DNA from: Sparassis latifolia
Lineage: Eukaryota; Basidiomycota; Agaricomycetes; Polyporales; Sparassidaceae
Reading direction: 5' to 3'
Length of the DNA: 64,000 nt
Assembly: GCA_018466975.1 (NCBI GenBank)
Contig: CM031561.1
Span: forward strand, 3,286,001-3,350,000
The notes beneath the pieces are model-generated. The model made no database searches. It was not told the DNA's origin and worked only from the letters and a program-made list of their open reading frames with translations. The position numbers and the translations under genes were made by a program. This document shows positions 48,193-61,011 of this stretch, one piece after another (position 1 is the first letter of the stretch; each line of letters starts with the position of its first letter).

Positions 48193-51100
48193 ATGACTAC
48201 CTCCGGGCATACTGTCGACACGACGAGCCGACTGCAGGCTCTACGCGGGCTAATGTCGCTGCCAGAATATGATGTCGGTGCGGTCGTGATTCCCAGTGAA
48301 GACCAGCGCAAGTGATTCTGTATCATATCTATAGAAAGACGTGTAACGCGAGGGGGCCTTCAGATTACAGCGAATATATCGCTCAGTGCGACGAGCGTCG
48401 TGCTTTCATTTCTGGCTTCGACGGATCCGCAGGTACGCGTGCGATGCGGGCGCACGAGTGCGCTATCAAGACATGTTAAGGTTTTATGTGATAATTCTGG
48501 TTGCGAATGTCTCCAGGCTGCGCGATAGTGACCTCAAGGGATGCCTTCCTCTTCACTGATGGTCGATACTTCCTCCAAGCTGAGCAGCAGCTTGACAAGT
48601 ACGTATATGATTAACTCAAATTTGTAAGAACATCAATGACTCTTTTAATGCCAGGAATTGGACTTTGATGAAGCAGGGCCTGCCAGGTGACTATCCAGTG
48701 TGAGCTCGCATGAACGCCTACCTGACTCTGCCCCAATGAGATGTGCCTACATGGCAAGAATTCCTGTCCAAAGTATGTCACCATGTGTATCTGTCAATAC
48801 CACCTTGTATAACATTTGTTCGAAGAGACTGGACAGGAATACCCGCATTGGCATTGATCCTACGCTCATAACTGCTAGTCAGTCACTCGTAATCACTTCA
48901 GACATCGAATTGAATATTGCGCAGCGGACGCCGAGAACGTGCAGAAGGCACTCGCATCCACTGACTCAAGATTGATATCTCTGCCTCGGAACTTGGTGGA
49001 CCTTGTGTGGAAGGATCGCCCTCCCAGGCCCGCCAAGAAGATTTTCCCTCTGGACGTCAAATACTCTGGTGTGGTCTATCTTCTGTCATTACTGCTACCT
49101 ATTTTCTGATCCCGTACTGTTCTCTCCGGGTGTCAGGCGAGTCCCATATGGAGAAGATCAAGAAGGTCCGCGGGGAATTGAAGAACAAGAAATTACAGGC
49201 CATTGTGATCAATATGCTCGACGAAGTCGCCTGGCTCTTCAACCTCCGTGGTTCGGATATTGATTTCAATCCTGGTAAGCACCCGCAGACGCCCTTGTTA
49301 GCTGGAAATAGCTGTGTTCACGATGCACTGCCGTGATAGTATTTTTCGCATACGCAATCGTGACACACGAGAAAGCTCTTCTCTTCGTCAATGCCGCACA
49401 AGTGGATGAGGCTGTCCTCTCACATCTGGGTCCAGAGGTCGAGACTCATCCGTACGATACGTTTTTCTCCCACTTGAAGGAACTCGGCGCGGAGCTCGGT
49501 CTCAACAACACTGCGGTGATTACTCACTCCGCTGAGTACCATATTGTTGCACTCAATGCGTTGTGACTCTTCGCCTGTGCAGCAGGTGCTTGTTAGCGAC
49601 AAGACAAGTCTGGCTATCGTGGACGCAATTGGTTCAGTACGTACAGCAGCTCATGCCTTCGCGCAGCGGCACCGTCTAGACATAGCTAAATTAGATATCA
49701 TCTGACATCATTAAGGACCACATCCTCGTCTCCCGCTCACCTGTGACGGACCTCAAGTCGATCAAGAACAACACCGAGATTGAAGGCAAGGCACAACCAC
49801 GCTTAATGATCAGTGTCTAATTCCAATTAATTTCCACGTCGCCGTCTTCAGGATTCAGACAATCCCACATCCGGGACGGTGCCGCCCTTGTGCGATATTT
49901 TGCGTGGCTGGAGGAGCAGCTCAATGGCGGCGCTGAGTTGACCGAGAGCCAGGTAGCAGACCAGCTAGAGAATTACCGCTCGTGAGTTACTTGTTGATTT
50001 CACGCATGGTGACGTCTGAACCTCGATTCCAGGGAGTTGGACCTATTCCGTGGTCTCTCCTTCCCCACTATCTCGTCTACGGGCCCGAATGGCGGTGCGT
50101 CTAGCGAGTTCTCATGCCGGAGGTTGCCCCTGACTATCAATTTCAGCTATTATACATTACACGCCTGACCCAAAGGATTGTGCGATTGTCCGCAAAGACC
50201 AGGTGTGTCTGGTTTGAGCTTTCCAATTCGAGCTTGTGAATTTATCTATCAACCACAGGTATATCTGTGTGACTCTGGAGGTCAGTTGTCATCTCGCTTT
50301 GTTTACATTATCATGCGATGACTGCGCACAGGTCAGTACTTCGACGGGACGACCGACGTGACAAGAACACTGGTGACACATCGTGTATCTTATAAACTAC
50401 CAAGCACCTTACTGACTTTATGTAGCACTTCGGTATACCGACGGCCGAAGAGAAACGTGCTTTTACGCGTGTCTTGCAGGGACACATAGCTATTGACATG
50501 GCTATATTCCCGAATGGTACAACAGGTGCGACACCTTCTCACCGCGAACGTCCCTGTTTCACATGACTGATGTAGCTCAGGATACATCATGTAGGGCTAT
50601 ATACCGCGAAGGGTTGATTTACAGTCTCACACTGATATTCAGAGATTCATTTGCGCGGAGACCGCTTTGGGAGGACGGTCTTGGTGAGTATGCTCAAACC
50701 AGTCAAGGATGATAGTATCAAGTACTGATTATAATCCAGATTTCCGGTAAGGCCTCGAGCCCTTCGTTCAAGTAATTGCTCATCTGCGTTCTCAGCCACG
50801 GCACAGGTCACGGCGTCGGTGCGTAGAGTCCATTATACCTGTGTGGACCTTCAATACCTATCCCGCATAACAGGTCATTATCTTAACGTGCACGAAGGCA
50901 GGTGCCTTGACTTCTGATTTAACTATTCGACGAACTTACATCGGACACTCCAGGTCCGCATGGCATCGGTGTACGCATAGGTTGGCGATCGCTTCAAATA
51001 TGACCTTCCCTTCTCCTGACTACACGTTCGAACTCAGCGTATAACAGCACGCCCCTCCGGAACGGGATGACTGTCTCCAACGGTAACCGATTCAACCTTT

Positions 51101-51492
51101 CTTGGGAAACACACTCACATTTCCCCAGAGCCGGGCTACTACGCCGATGGCCGTTTCGGGATCCGCATCGAGGATGTTGTGATCGTCCGCGAAGCGCAGA
51201 CCCCCAACAACTTCGGCGAGAAAGGCTATCTCTGCTTCGAGCACGTTACGATGGTACGTACCGCTTCCCTGCCATCGATCGTCGCAAGCTCGTGCAGCTT
51301 ACTTGCCTGGTTCCCCCGGCGCTTCCGCAGTGCCCGATACAGAAGAACCTAATCGATGGCGCGCTGTTGAGTCCCCGCGAGCGGACGTGGCTCGATGCGT
51401 ATCATGCGGAGGTCTTGAGGAAGGTGTCACCGCTCCTGCAGAATGACGGGCGCGCGCTGGCGTGGCTGCAGCGGGAGTGCGCGCCGTTGTAG
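48193..51492 (+). CDS. Xaa-Pro aminopeptidase (aminopeptidase P, M24B)
   Basis: Cytosolic metallopeptidase that removes an N-terminal residue preceding proline. The model has 26 exons summing to 1836 nt (611 residues), which preserves every family block. N-terminal creatinase-like domains: [36 protein letters not shown]. The M24 fold follows. The expected two-metal ligands are all present at the expected spacing: D408 and D419 ([17 protein letters not shown]), H482 ([17 protein letters not shown]), E517 (NEPGYY) and E531 (GIRIEDVV). Exons 15, 18 and 20 are 22, 10 and 7 nt (50259-50280, 50581-50590, 50740-50746). Introns after exons 1, 11 and 22 begin GC rather than GT (48308, 49786, 50898). 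Other introns are 46-84 nt. The enzyme looks active. Confidence 0.94.
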
Positions 51493-51654
51493 AGGTGCGA
51501 GACGGGCATAATTCAGGACTCCAACAGTGTGGTGTGTATGTCTAGTGTATATGCAGGAACGAATCGAATGGACGATGTATCAATAATCATACATCACTCT
51601 GGTGCAATGGGTGAGCAGACAATCGGCGAGGAACTAACTTATCACTAAGTACAT

Positions 51655-53603
51655 CTATGCATCGGGAATAGCCAAACGAACAGGCGCAGACATCGCCAGA
51701 TACTTGTCCTCCGTGTATGGCGGGTAGCGCAAGTTCATCAAATGCTCTTCGCTGCAGAGACATGGACATTGAGCGATAGTCAGAAATGTAAGGGTGACGA
51801 GACAGTGGACGTACGATGGGGGAACGTTGATGTAGCTCCGCAGGTGAGTGAATGTTTCGAATGCATGTTTGCCGTACCACCGACCATCTGTAAGGAAGTG
51901 AGTGATACGATCACCTCAGCAGGCGGCTATGAACATACGTCCGGAATTGCCCTGTCCGCCGAACGGCATTTCATACACTGCAGGTGGGATCTTCAGGACT
52001 TCTCTATTGCGGTGAAATCACGATACGTACCGGCCAACTGGCTGTATGTATCATTGAGCACCAGTGTGCCGCTGTTCGTGCTGTGCAATACTAACAGAAT
52101 TCCAGCTCAAGTAAGGCAAGGGGAGATATAGAAGGCATACTCACACTTCTGCTTTATTTGTTCCGAGTTGGTGAACGCGTACAGCGCTAACGGAATATTC
52201 CTGCACACAAGATTCATCGACAAATCCACTATCCGATAGAATGAAGGCAAACGGACTGGGAATCAAGAATCCGGATTGCGTCGTCGAGGTCCTCTACGGT
52301 GATAATGGGAAGAATAGGACCAAAAATCTCACTGAAAGAGAACGCTTGTCAGCGACCGTCATCTTATCAATGCGGTACGCACTCTTCCATCAATACGTCA
52401 TCCATCTCGACGCCCGTGATAACCGTTGGGGAAATTCTCTCCTCACCGTCGTATTCTCCACCAATTACGATCGTACCTTTAGTGTGCTCAAGGAGATTCC
52501 TCAAGCGCGCATGGTGCGCCGGGTTAATGATTTTGCCCCACTGAGATCCTTCGTGGAACGGACCATTCGGCAAGAACTCCCTGTACGCTTTTAACAATCC
52601 TGCGATGAACTCGTCCACTTTCGCACGGGGAACCAACGTGTAATCTGGAGAGACGCACAGCTGCGCGGGAACGAACTACAGTGAGACCGGCCGCCTGATC
52701 CGCGCGATAAGACTATATGCGTCTTACCTGGCCAGAGTTCTGCAGCTTCCCGTACAGCACCCGTTTCGCCGCTAGCTCCATGTCGAAGTCGGGGTCAATC
52801 ACCACGGGCGACTTCCCACCCAGCTCGAGGGTGATTGGCGTCACGTATTTCGCAGCCGCATAGGAGACGATACGGCCGGTTTTCTCACTGCCGGTGAACA
52901 GGATGTGGTCCCATCGCAAGTCCAGGACGTGAGTTGTCTCCGGTATTGCACCATTTACGACTTGATACCCCTCGGGATCGAGATATTTGGGAAACAGTTC
53001 TGCTAGAAGAGCTGCTACCGACGGTACCAATTCGGGGGCCTTGACCACTGCAGCGCACCCAGCAGCAATCGCCCCCACCAGGGGGCCGATCGTGAGGATG
53101 AGCGGGTAATTCCAGGGGCTGTGAACAGCCGAGCGACCAGTTAGGGACTAATTAATGGAAAAGAAGCCCGACACGTACCCGATGATGAGCACGACGCCCT
53201 TGGGAACTTTGTAGACGGTTGTGTCCCACGAACTTCGCCATGCTGCGACCTTCGGCTTTTCGGGCTGCGTCCACTCATCCAGGTTCTCGACTGCGTTTAG
53301 GACAGCACCTAACACTGCGCCGATCTCCGCCTGGGATGATTCTAGCCGTGGCTTGCGCAGGTCGGCATAGAGTGCGTCCTCGAGAGCAGTTGCATTGTCT
53401 TGCACCATACGCGCCAACTGCAGCAGCTGGCGTCGCCGGTAGTCCAAGGATCGTATTACTCCCGACTTGAATGTCTTCACCAACCTAGCATGAATCTTAT
53501 GTTCACGATGTACACTAAGTCAACATTCCCAGTACCAAATATCCGATGGGTGACTTGCCTGGTCAATCTCCTCGGGGGAGGTATACCGCAGGGATGTGGA
53601 CAT
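51655..53603 (-). CDS. Aldehyde dehydrogenase, class-3/fatty-aldehyde type
   Basis: NAD(P)+-dependent oxidation of aliphatic or aromatic aldehydes to acids; the closest functional relatives are yeast Hfd1 and animal ALDH3. Ten exons: 53603-53559, 53495-53179, 53118-52728, 52660-52383, 52331-52257, 52200-52145, 52090-52031, 51977-51939, 51887-51815, 51751-51655; 476 residues. Motifs: GPWNYPLILTIGPLVGAIAA, the general base E219 in TLELGGKSPVV, the catalytic C253 in SGQLCVSPDY, EIFGPILPI, SGTLVLNDTYSQLA, EMPFGGQGNSGHGRWYGKHA and LRYPPYTEDKY. It ends shortly after, without the C-terminal membrane anchor of some relatives, so it is probably soluble. Intron 1 is GC-AG (donor CAG|GCAAGT, acceptor at 53496), needed to reach IHARLVKTFKSG in frame. 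Confidence 0.93.
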
Positions 53604-54212
53604 GGTGGTAAAGAGTGCGGGCGAGAATCTATCGTGGACACCCGTCGCGCTGGGTTATATGCCACGGGAGATCAAGCATGACTATTCAATGACAACTTAC
53701 TTGGGACGTCACCTGGTGTGATGCATCGATGAGAAGGAGGGGAGCCTTCTCAACGGCTTGGCCTCTCCAAAGTCATCACGTGTCGCGACTTGCCACCGTC
53801 CCCTCGGGCCTCTTAATTTTTCTTAAAATAAGATACTGAAACCTTGGAGCCACTCTGCCTTTATGTCCAGCACCGTACCTCAAAACGATAGTGGATTGAA
53901 AGCCTCTAGATTGCAAATATTGCAGCACTGCTGGCGGCCGAAAACATGCATCCTCATATGACGCACCTTCTCTGACATTTGTCTCATTTGGGTAGTCTAA
54001 TAGAGCAGCTATCCTAGCATAGTGGTCAGGTCCCGCAATCCTAGAACTTCTGGGAAACGATCGCCAACTTGAGCGTCGACGGCTGAGAGCAATTCGGCAC
54101 TGCGCGCACGGGTTGCGGACACGATACCCGCGCACACCAAGCTCGTTCTCTGCGCTATTGCAGTATCCGCGCAAGCGTAGGCCAATGTCCAGCGTACCGC
54201 TGATAGGTTATC
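53604..54212. other. Intergenic
   Basis: It lies between the aldehyde dehydrogenase start and the RUS-family gene end. A 132-codon minus-strand frame (54174-53776) is Arg-rich and resembles nothing I know, so it is left uncalled. Confidence 0.4.
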
Positions 54213-56172
54213 CTATACATTCTTCCTGTCTTCCTTTCCCACAACCGCTTCTCCCTCGAGGTCCTGCCCATATTTCACCGAGAGAGCGCGCGCAGACCCA
54301 GCGAGCAGCCCGCCCTCATCCGTGCGCCATCCGGAGGTCTGCGCGGACTGAAGGAAGGAAGGGAACATGTCCATGACCTTGCAAAGCGAAGTCCGAACGG
54401 CGCCGATGCGCTCGTCGAACGTGTTCGGAACGGACCCGACAACGTGCAGTGCCAGCTCCAGCGCGTGCGCCCATCCTTTGAGGTGATCGATTGCAGTGTG
54501 TCCTTCCTTCATGCAAATGCGCAAATGCAACGATGTGTGCTGTGGGTTTGGATCGAACCATAGGACGTATCTCTCGTCCGTGAAGACCTCGAGTATGGCG
54601 TGCACCTGTGAGACAGATAGATCGCCGTCGGAGCCACGAAATCGCGCATCACCAGAATTCGATCTGATGGAGTGATGAGAGGACAATATGGATGCGAAGG
54701 GGGCGCCGATTTTGCAGAACCCTAGACGCAGTCGTGGGCTAGAAGCGTCGTACAACGTAGCAGGATTCCCAAATATGCGTTCACGCCTTGCTACCGCTTC
54801 GGGAGTGAGAATAGCCTTATTTCCCTCTAATTCACACACACCGAGTGAGAGTCCGGGGAAATCAGAGTAGATTATGGACCGGGACATACCTGCGAACTTG
54901 GCGCGATATGCCATCCAAACAATATTCGCCCGCTGTCTGTTGAACGAACGCATCACGACGGCTCTGACGGCAACATAGTTGGCGGCGAGGTGGCAGAACA
55001 AGAGCATGAAGAACACTAAATATGTGGGGCCGGAGCTGTGAACATAGTGCATGACCACGGTTCCACCCTGCAAGAAGTTTGAGGCACCACAAAACATCAT
55101 CAGATGCTTACTGACCAGCATGCCAAGCAACGCAAGGACGGTTTCTTTGCTCCCATCTTTCGCATTTAAGTCACCCACGTCTCCGATCCTATTCCCGGAA
55201 GTCGCAAAGTGCACCGTCAGCGCTGCCTTGGACCCCCCGGCCACAACGCCGCAGAGTGCACGGAATGTACCGCTGAGACATAGCGATACGACGCGGAGGT
55301 ACGAACTCGAGCCGTAGGATACGAATGGATACCGCAGTGAGATGCTCACGGAAGTGAGGTGCGGCGACAACGCGTCCAGCAGAATCGCAGCGTCATTAAA
55401 TATGTCCGCGAGTAACCGGTAGGTCTTCGCTTCCGGGAAAAGAGACGTCCCAAGGTAGTAACCGGCTATTACGGCTGTGCACGATTGACCATGGTCGGGC
55501 GCGCGGACGTTTCAAAGTGTCAACAGAGGGAGCGGCCAACAGAAATGGAATGCTGACTTGTTAGACGACCGAAGACATCTTGGATTACGGTGAGAAAAAT
55601 CGCATGGGTGGCTGAGGCGGACGCATTGCCGACACCGTGTCCTGCAAATATGTATGGATGGAGGGAACGAACATCAAAGCGGTAAATCATATGTGGCTTC
55701 ATGTAGGAATTTACCTTCTAGCACCGCTCGAGATGCGATGAGCCCAGATAGAGAGCTGCAGAACGCTTGCACTGCATTATATATTTGGTATCTATAAAGC
55801 TAGAGTTAAAATATCGCGGACAATTGATCCAGACAGTGCATGCGTACTGTAGATAATCTGTACGGTGTAACTCAGTAAGAAGCGTAAACTGAATTTGAGA
55901 AATATACGACCGATTGCTTTCACCTACCTGGCGAGACACTAGTTGGGTAACCTGCGGGCAGAAAGACGTTAGCCAAGAACAGCCGCCAATTCGTTCTTCC
56001 TTTGTCAGCTTCCACGACCCCCAGCTGTCACATACATCAGTTCCCATTAACGGTGCCATGATTTGTTTGAACGACATACGTATTCCCCGGGAGGTTTGCC
56101 AGAGGCACTGGTCGTTGAGAACGCTACATTTATCCGTCCTGATTCATCCCTTTCAGTGATGGTAAACTGCAT
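54213..56172 (-). CDS. RUS1/DUF647 family membrane protein
   Basis: Member of the root-UVB-sensitive (DUF647) family, conserved from plants to fungi and animals; fungal function is unknown. Exons: 56172-56080, 56024-55928, 55857-55848, 55791-55715, 55641-55558, 55474-54890, 54826-54213; 519 residues. Order of blocks: MQFTITERDESGRINVAF, FLANVFLPAGYPTSVSPDYL, VQAFCSSLSGLIASRAVLEG, HGVGNASASATHAIFLTVIQ, PEAKTYRLLADIFNDAAILL, VVAGGSKAALTVHFATSG, LNAKDGSKETVLALLGMLV and RSFNRQRANIVWMAYRAK. Exon 3 is a 10-nt microexon. The last intron (54827-54889, 63 nt) has no in-frame stop and is inferred from the family join FAEGNKAILTPEAVARRERI. A stretch just after GMLVS may hide another small intron. Hydrophobic segments agree with a membrane location. 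Confidence 0.87.
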
Positions 56173-57976
56173 GTTCCAAGTGAACCGAGTTTCCTATCTC
56201 GCAAAACTTCTACTGTACTGGCAAGACAGGACGGCGAGCAGTGAACTGTTTTTGGTGCACGTGACAAACGCGTGCGTCGCGTCGCGTGGTACGCGGTGGA
56301 GACGCGCGTCAGGTCTACGCTGTATGCAAGCTATATTCTGGCTCTCAGTCGCCTAACAATTCAACGTCGTGATGAGCTTGTAATGATAACGTTAGATTAT
56401 TTTGAGAGAAAGGCTAAGATTAATTTCAGGATCCGCTTAGCCGTCACGGTGTATACGTTTTAGTTGTCGCTGCAAGGCTCTATTACTCGTGGTTGGAAAG
56501 CAACAACTATCGTGACAGAGACTGGTAGTACAAAGAGGGATGTGATCAATACTGTACGCCAGGAAGACACCCGTAGATGACGTCTCATTCGGCTTTCTTG
56601 AATATACAAATTGTGTCAGCCAACATGAAGTATATGCCCAGCGACGATCTGCCCACCCACACACGTCAGATACGAATATCCAGTGGGGAAAGAAGGTTGA
56701 AGTAGAGTATCTACAACCTGCCTTTCGGAGACTACCATACACCTCCCTGAATCAGGTACGAGCTCACTGATTAGTCACTACATACACCCTTCCACTACCG
56801 TCTGCAGGCGCACGCAAGCGCACGCAAGCCTGACACAGCGACATCTGGCCTAAATTACCGCGCTCTCTGCAGGCCAGTGTGAGCTATGCCGGCATCGCTA
56901 CGAAAAGAACAGTGTACGAGGCAAACTGCATGGCCTGGGGCCTTAGTTGTCCGTTTTATCGTGTACTGATATTTTCCAACGTTCGCACTAACCTAATATT
57001 TCCAAACTCTTGAGCGTACCATGCAGCGCTCTTGAATATCGCTGGAAAGGATTAAGCACGTTCAGTAGTTCAATTTGTTATGCGTCGTGAACGAATATTT
57101 ACGTGAGGTCCGAGACTCCGAAAACCGATAGGTAGACTCCCGATAGCACTGACTTGAAGTTCTTGGGTTGGTGAAAATCACCCGAAAGGCTACTACTGAG
57201 TGAAGGTTTGAGAACTGGAAAAATTCACTGGAAAAATGAGCGGAGTTTGCTTTACCTACTGCGTTGGTTGGTTTTAAATGGTGAACCGACGCACCCTCAT
57301 ACCTGAGAGTCATCGTACGCTACTATGAATGACAGCCGCCCTGCCGTACCCCGACCGTGCCTAACCATCCATAGATCGATCGTTTCCTACGGCATAGTGA
57401 GTACGGCATTAGGAACTGAAATCATTCTCTGGGCGGCCGGCATGATCATTCCGACGCGGTAAAAAGTACTAGTGCCCCGGAAGCCAATTTTCCTGACGCA
57501 TAAGGTCAGTGAGCTTGAGACCTGACCCTACAGCTACAAGAGCCTACAAAGGGAATCGGTGTGTGTTTTCCTTGTGAATGACGGGGATTGCGATGCACGT
57601 TAACATTTTGTGGCACAGTGCAGTCGAAAGACTTGATGCAGCCGAGGCGGTAGAGCCGAGTTCGCGGAAGGGTGCGATTCTGAATCCAGACGATCGCGTC
57701 GGCAACGCAGTACGTTCGGTGCCTGATTAGATTCTGTCGTTATACAGTCCACTTCCACAAAGAAATTCTAGGCTTCACTCCGCGGCATGAACAGGACGTT
57801 TGGTTCATCCTCCCCCGTCTTCATAAGGAGAGATGGACATGTGAACTTCATCCACCTCTATCGCCTTATCGCCGAAGCAGTTCCACACAGGTTGCGTAGT
57901 TCTGGTGTCCACGTACATCTGGCGAAGACATCGAGTGCAGACAGCTGCCGCTTCATAGGTCTGTGATACAGGCATC
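56173..57976. other. Long intergenic region
   Basis: 1.8 kb without a gene I can support. A short tandem GCGCACGCAA repeat lies near 56810. Small frames on both strands have no similarity. Its 3' end is the upstream region of the FAD oxidase. Confidence 0.45.
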
Positions 57977-60531
57977 ATGGCTAAGCGGTGCGTTCTGCTG
58001 GTCGGCGCTCTCCTGGTTGTCGGCGGTGCCTCGCCTGCTTCTGGTGTTCTGCTCGGTGCTCGAGCTACGTCGTCGGATCTTCAGACAGCCCTTACCTGTC
58101 TAAACAACACCGTCGGCGGACGCCTATACAACGCTACGCCTTGGGAACTACCATGTTTCTCCACGTACGAGGGTTCTAATGTGACGCAGGATGCATCAGA
58201 GTGTGCACTCATCCAGCACAATTACACTGTCCCTACTACACGCGTGACATATTTTGGAGCGTATATGCTGGTAACCTCTGATCGCGTTGTAGTCAGTTAG
58301 ATAATCAAACCTGATCATGTCTCGGTTCTTAGCCGCAATGGGAAACTTGCCAGTCATCCGCTGTGCCTGAGGGATGTCTGCTGGATTCCTCTAACACGTC
58401 GGATCCTCTTGCGTTCGAGAACGTCAACTGTCAGATTGGCAATATTCCGCCCCTTTATGTATGAACTACGCTTGGCACCCAGTAGACATGAATACTGAGC
58501 TACTCTGCTCTCCAGATTGATGTCCGCGAGGTTTCTGATGTGCAAGCTGCTTTGCATTTCTCCGAGGTCACTGGCGTGCGCTTGTCGGTCAAAAACAAGG
58601 GACACGATTATAAAGGTCGTTCCAGTGGTAAAGACACTTTGTCTCTTTGGGTAATTTGACGTCTTCGCCCCATGCGACGCTTCTGATTCTGAATTGTACT
58701 GACAGGTGACAAACCTCAACTCGGTGTGTTCCTTCAAGGATTATGGAGGCTGTGCACTGAAACTTCTTCGTAGATCTCATACGATGGAGCGTTCGTTCCC
58801 AATGGTTGTTCTTCTACTTCTACTTACGACGCCATCACTGTCGGAGTGCGTCATATTTCTCATCTCTGCGACTTATGCTTGACAGTCGCATCGCAGCCCG
58901 GAGCGCTCACGGAAGATATCTATGCTTTCGTGGATAGTATCAATCGGACCGTCGTTGGTGGTTATCACCAGACAATCGGGTTCGGCGGTGGATACTTCCT
59001 GGTAAGTTCCACCGCAGTCCGATCATCTCTATGGCTATATCACGATCGTCCAATCTATGTAGGGTGGCGGTCACAGTATCTTGACACCGGTGTACGGTCT
59101 CGCCGTAGACAACGTGGTGAGTGCACTCAGCCTTGCTATCTTCCTTTTGTCCTAATGTTGATAATCCAGGTTCAAGTCAAGGTCGTCACACCTGACGGCC
59201 AGTACCGCATTGCGAACGAATGCCAGAACCAGGATCTCTTTTGGGCACTCCGCGGTGGTGGAGGGAGCGCGTTTGGCGTGGTCATCGAGTCCTCGCACAC
59301 TGTAGTGCCGCAGGTGACTCTTCAGGTGTAAGTAGCATATGCTTGGATATCATTGCTGAGTTGTCTCATCGGCGGGTTATGCAGTGCATCCATCTCGTTC
59401 ATCTCGACCTCGAACATCAGCAGTCTCGCCGGGTGGTACGATCTCTTGATTAATAACACGTATGAGCTGAGCAGCATGGGGTGGGGAGGACACATTGTCG
59501 TACGTACCTAATTCTTACCTGGGCGCTATAGTTCTGATCGGTTGCGGCATGCAGAGTGCCTCTCTCGTCTACGTCAATCCTCTGATCTCCCTGGACGAAG
59601 CGACTGCATCGATGCAGCCTTTGGTGGACTACGCTATCGCAAACGGCGGCACGGCGGTCATTGAAACCCTGCCATCATGGTACGCGTTCTTCTCGAAATA
59701 CGTCACGCTCGCCCAAGCTGTAAGTTTCCTTCCATCTGCCGATGCTCTGCACTCACATTGCTCAGGGCGTTGGTCCTGAACTAACCCTCGGCACGCGGCT
59801 CCTAACCACGGACCTGTTCAACACGGCCGGGGTCGTGCAACCCTGAGCAGCGTCGTGAATGACGTCCTTTCTTTTGCGAGCCCGTACGTCGTCGTCGGCA
59901 CGCCGTTCCTTTACAATTACACCGAGGGCACGACGAGCGTCACCCCGGCGTGGCGGAATTCGCTCTGGCATGTAAGCGCTCTACCGTCTGTTTGTATACT
60001 CAAAAGTTATGCTAACGTTCCCGCAGCTGTCGCTCAAGGGCGTGGTCAGCTTCAATAGCACGCTTGAGCAGCGGACGGAGATGTACGCAACCGTGAGTGA
60101 GCATGTCAATGCCTTCCGCGCGATCACGCCGGATAGCGGCGCGTATTTCGTGAGTGCACCCACCTCCACACATAGCCGGCGCTGACGCCTTCATCTGGAT
60201 CCCGTAGAACGAGGGCGATGTGTACGAGCCCAATCATACGTACTCGTACTGGGGCGACAATTACCCGCGCCTGCTCTCTATCAAGCAGCAATAGTAGGCA
60301 TCTACATCCGCCTTCGTGCGTCGTGCTAATTGTGCTAACTGTGTACCAGTGACCCCCAGGGCCTTCTCGATTGTTGGCAATGCGGTACGTGCCTCCCTGT
60401 TGCGATTGCGATGAGGGTTTGCGGGACCTGATGCGACGCGTGTTACAGTTGGCTGGAACGGCGAGACGGACCCTCTCTACCAGTGCCACATCAAGCTGAA
60501 CGACACCGTCGCGACCACCACGCTTTACTGA
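57977..60531 (+). CDS. Secreted FAD-linked oxidase, berberine-bridge-enzyme-like (frameshifted)
   Basis: Extracellular flavoprotein of the PCMH/BBE family, probably a carbohydrate or alcohol oxidase; substrate unknown. Fifteen exons: 57977-58270, 58333-58458, 58516-58650, 58706-58723, 58774-58845, 58897-59001, 59063-59116, 59170-59327, 59385-59499, 59555-59719, 59766-59971, 60027-60149, 60208-60293, 60350-60384, 60449-60531. The N-terminus [20 protein letters not shown] is a signal peptide, followed by several N-x-S/T sites. Covalent-FAD His is H170 in [30 protein letters not shown] and [15 protein letters not shown] are FAD-domain motifs; [20 protein letters not shown] is the BBE C-terminus. 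Exon 11 is 206 nt, one base short of the frame: in the GGGG run at about 59831 the frame must shift to continue [11 protein letters not shown]. Otherwise intact (about 591 residues if in frame), so either a recent mutation or a consensus error. Confidence 0.85.
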
Positions 60532-61011
60532 GCGTTGGCTGCCTGTTCTGCGTGACGCGGATGGCAGCCGTGCCTCGATATTAGCCGGCAGACCAGTTAG
60601 AAGGAGAACGTCCAAGCGCGCGCGTGATATAGTAATTTCAGGTTGATTGGTATTGTTGGGCAGGTAGGTTTAATATTGTGATAGTTACTAATTGTCGAAG
60701 GGGATCTTGAGTGCGGGGAATAATGGTATACGTAGGGCAGGTGGCGAGGCAAGGATAACGGTTCTAAATTCCAGGGAAGTAATGTTGAGAATTTATCGAC
60801 CCTGGGAGCAGTCGTAAACGTCGTGCTCACCTGCTTATAGTACATGATCCTCATCTACTTTTACCAATCGTGTTACTGAAGTATATACATCGTCGTCAAC
60901 GTTCTCCATGCCGGCTGTCCGCATCGGACTGCATTTATCTCACTCACTTACACATTCATTCACTAGAATCATACATACAACTATGACTGGGATTCTGCTG
61001 TTGGCGTACAC
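60532..61011. other. Convergent intergenic region
   Basis: 3' ends of the FAD oxidase and aldo/keto reductase genes face each other here. No gene or repeat of note. Confidence 0.5.

Noticed and set aside
53776..54174. 132-codon minus-strand frame between aldehyde dehydrogenase and RUS gene
   Set aside because: Arg-rich with no family motif or splice support; starts from a dense GC stretch that yields chance frames.
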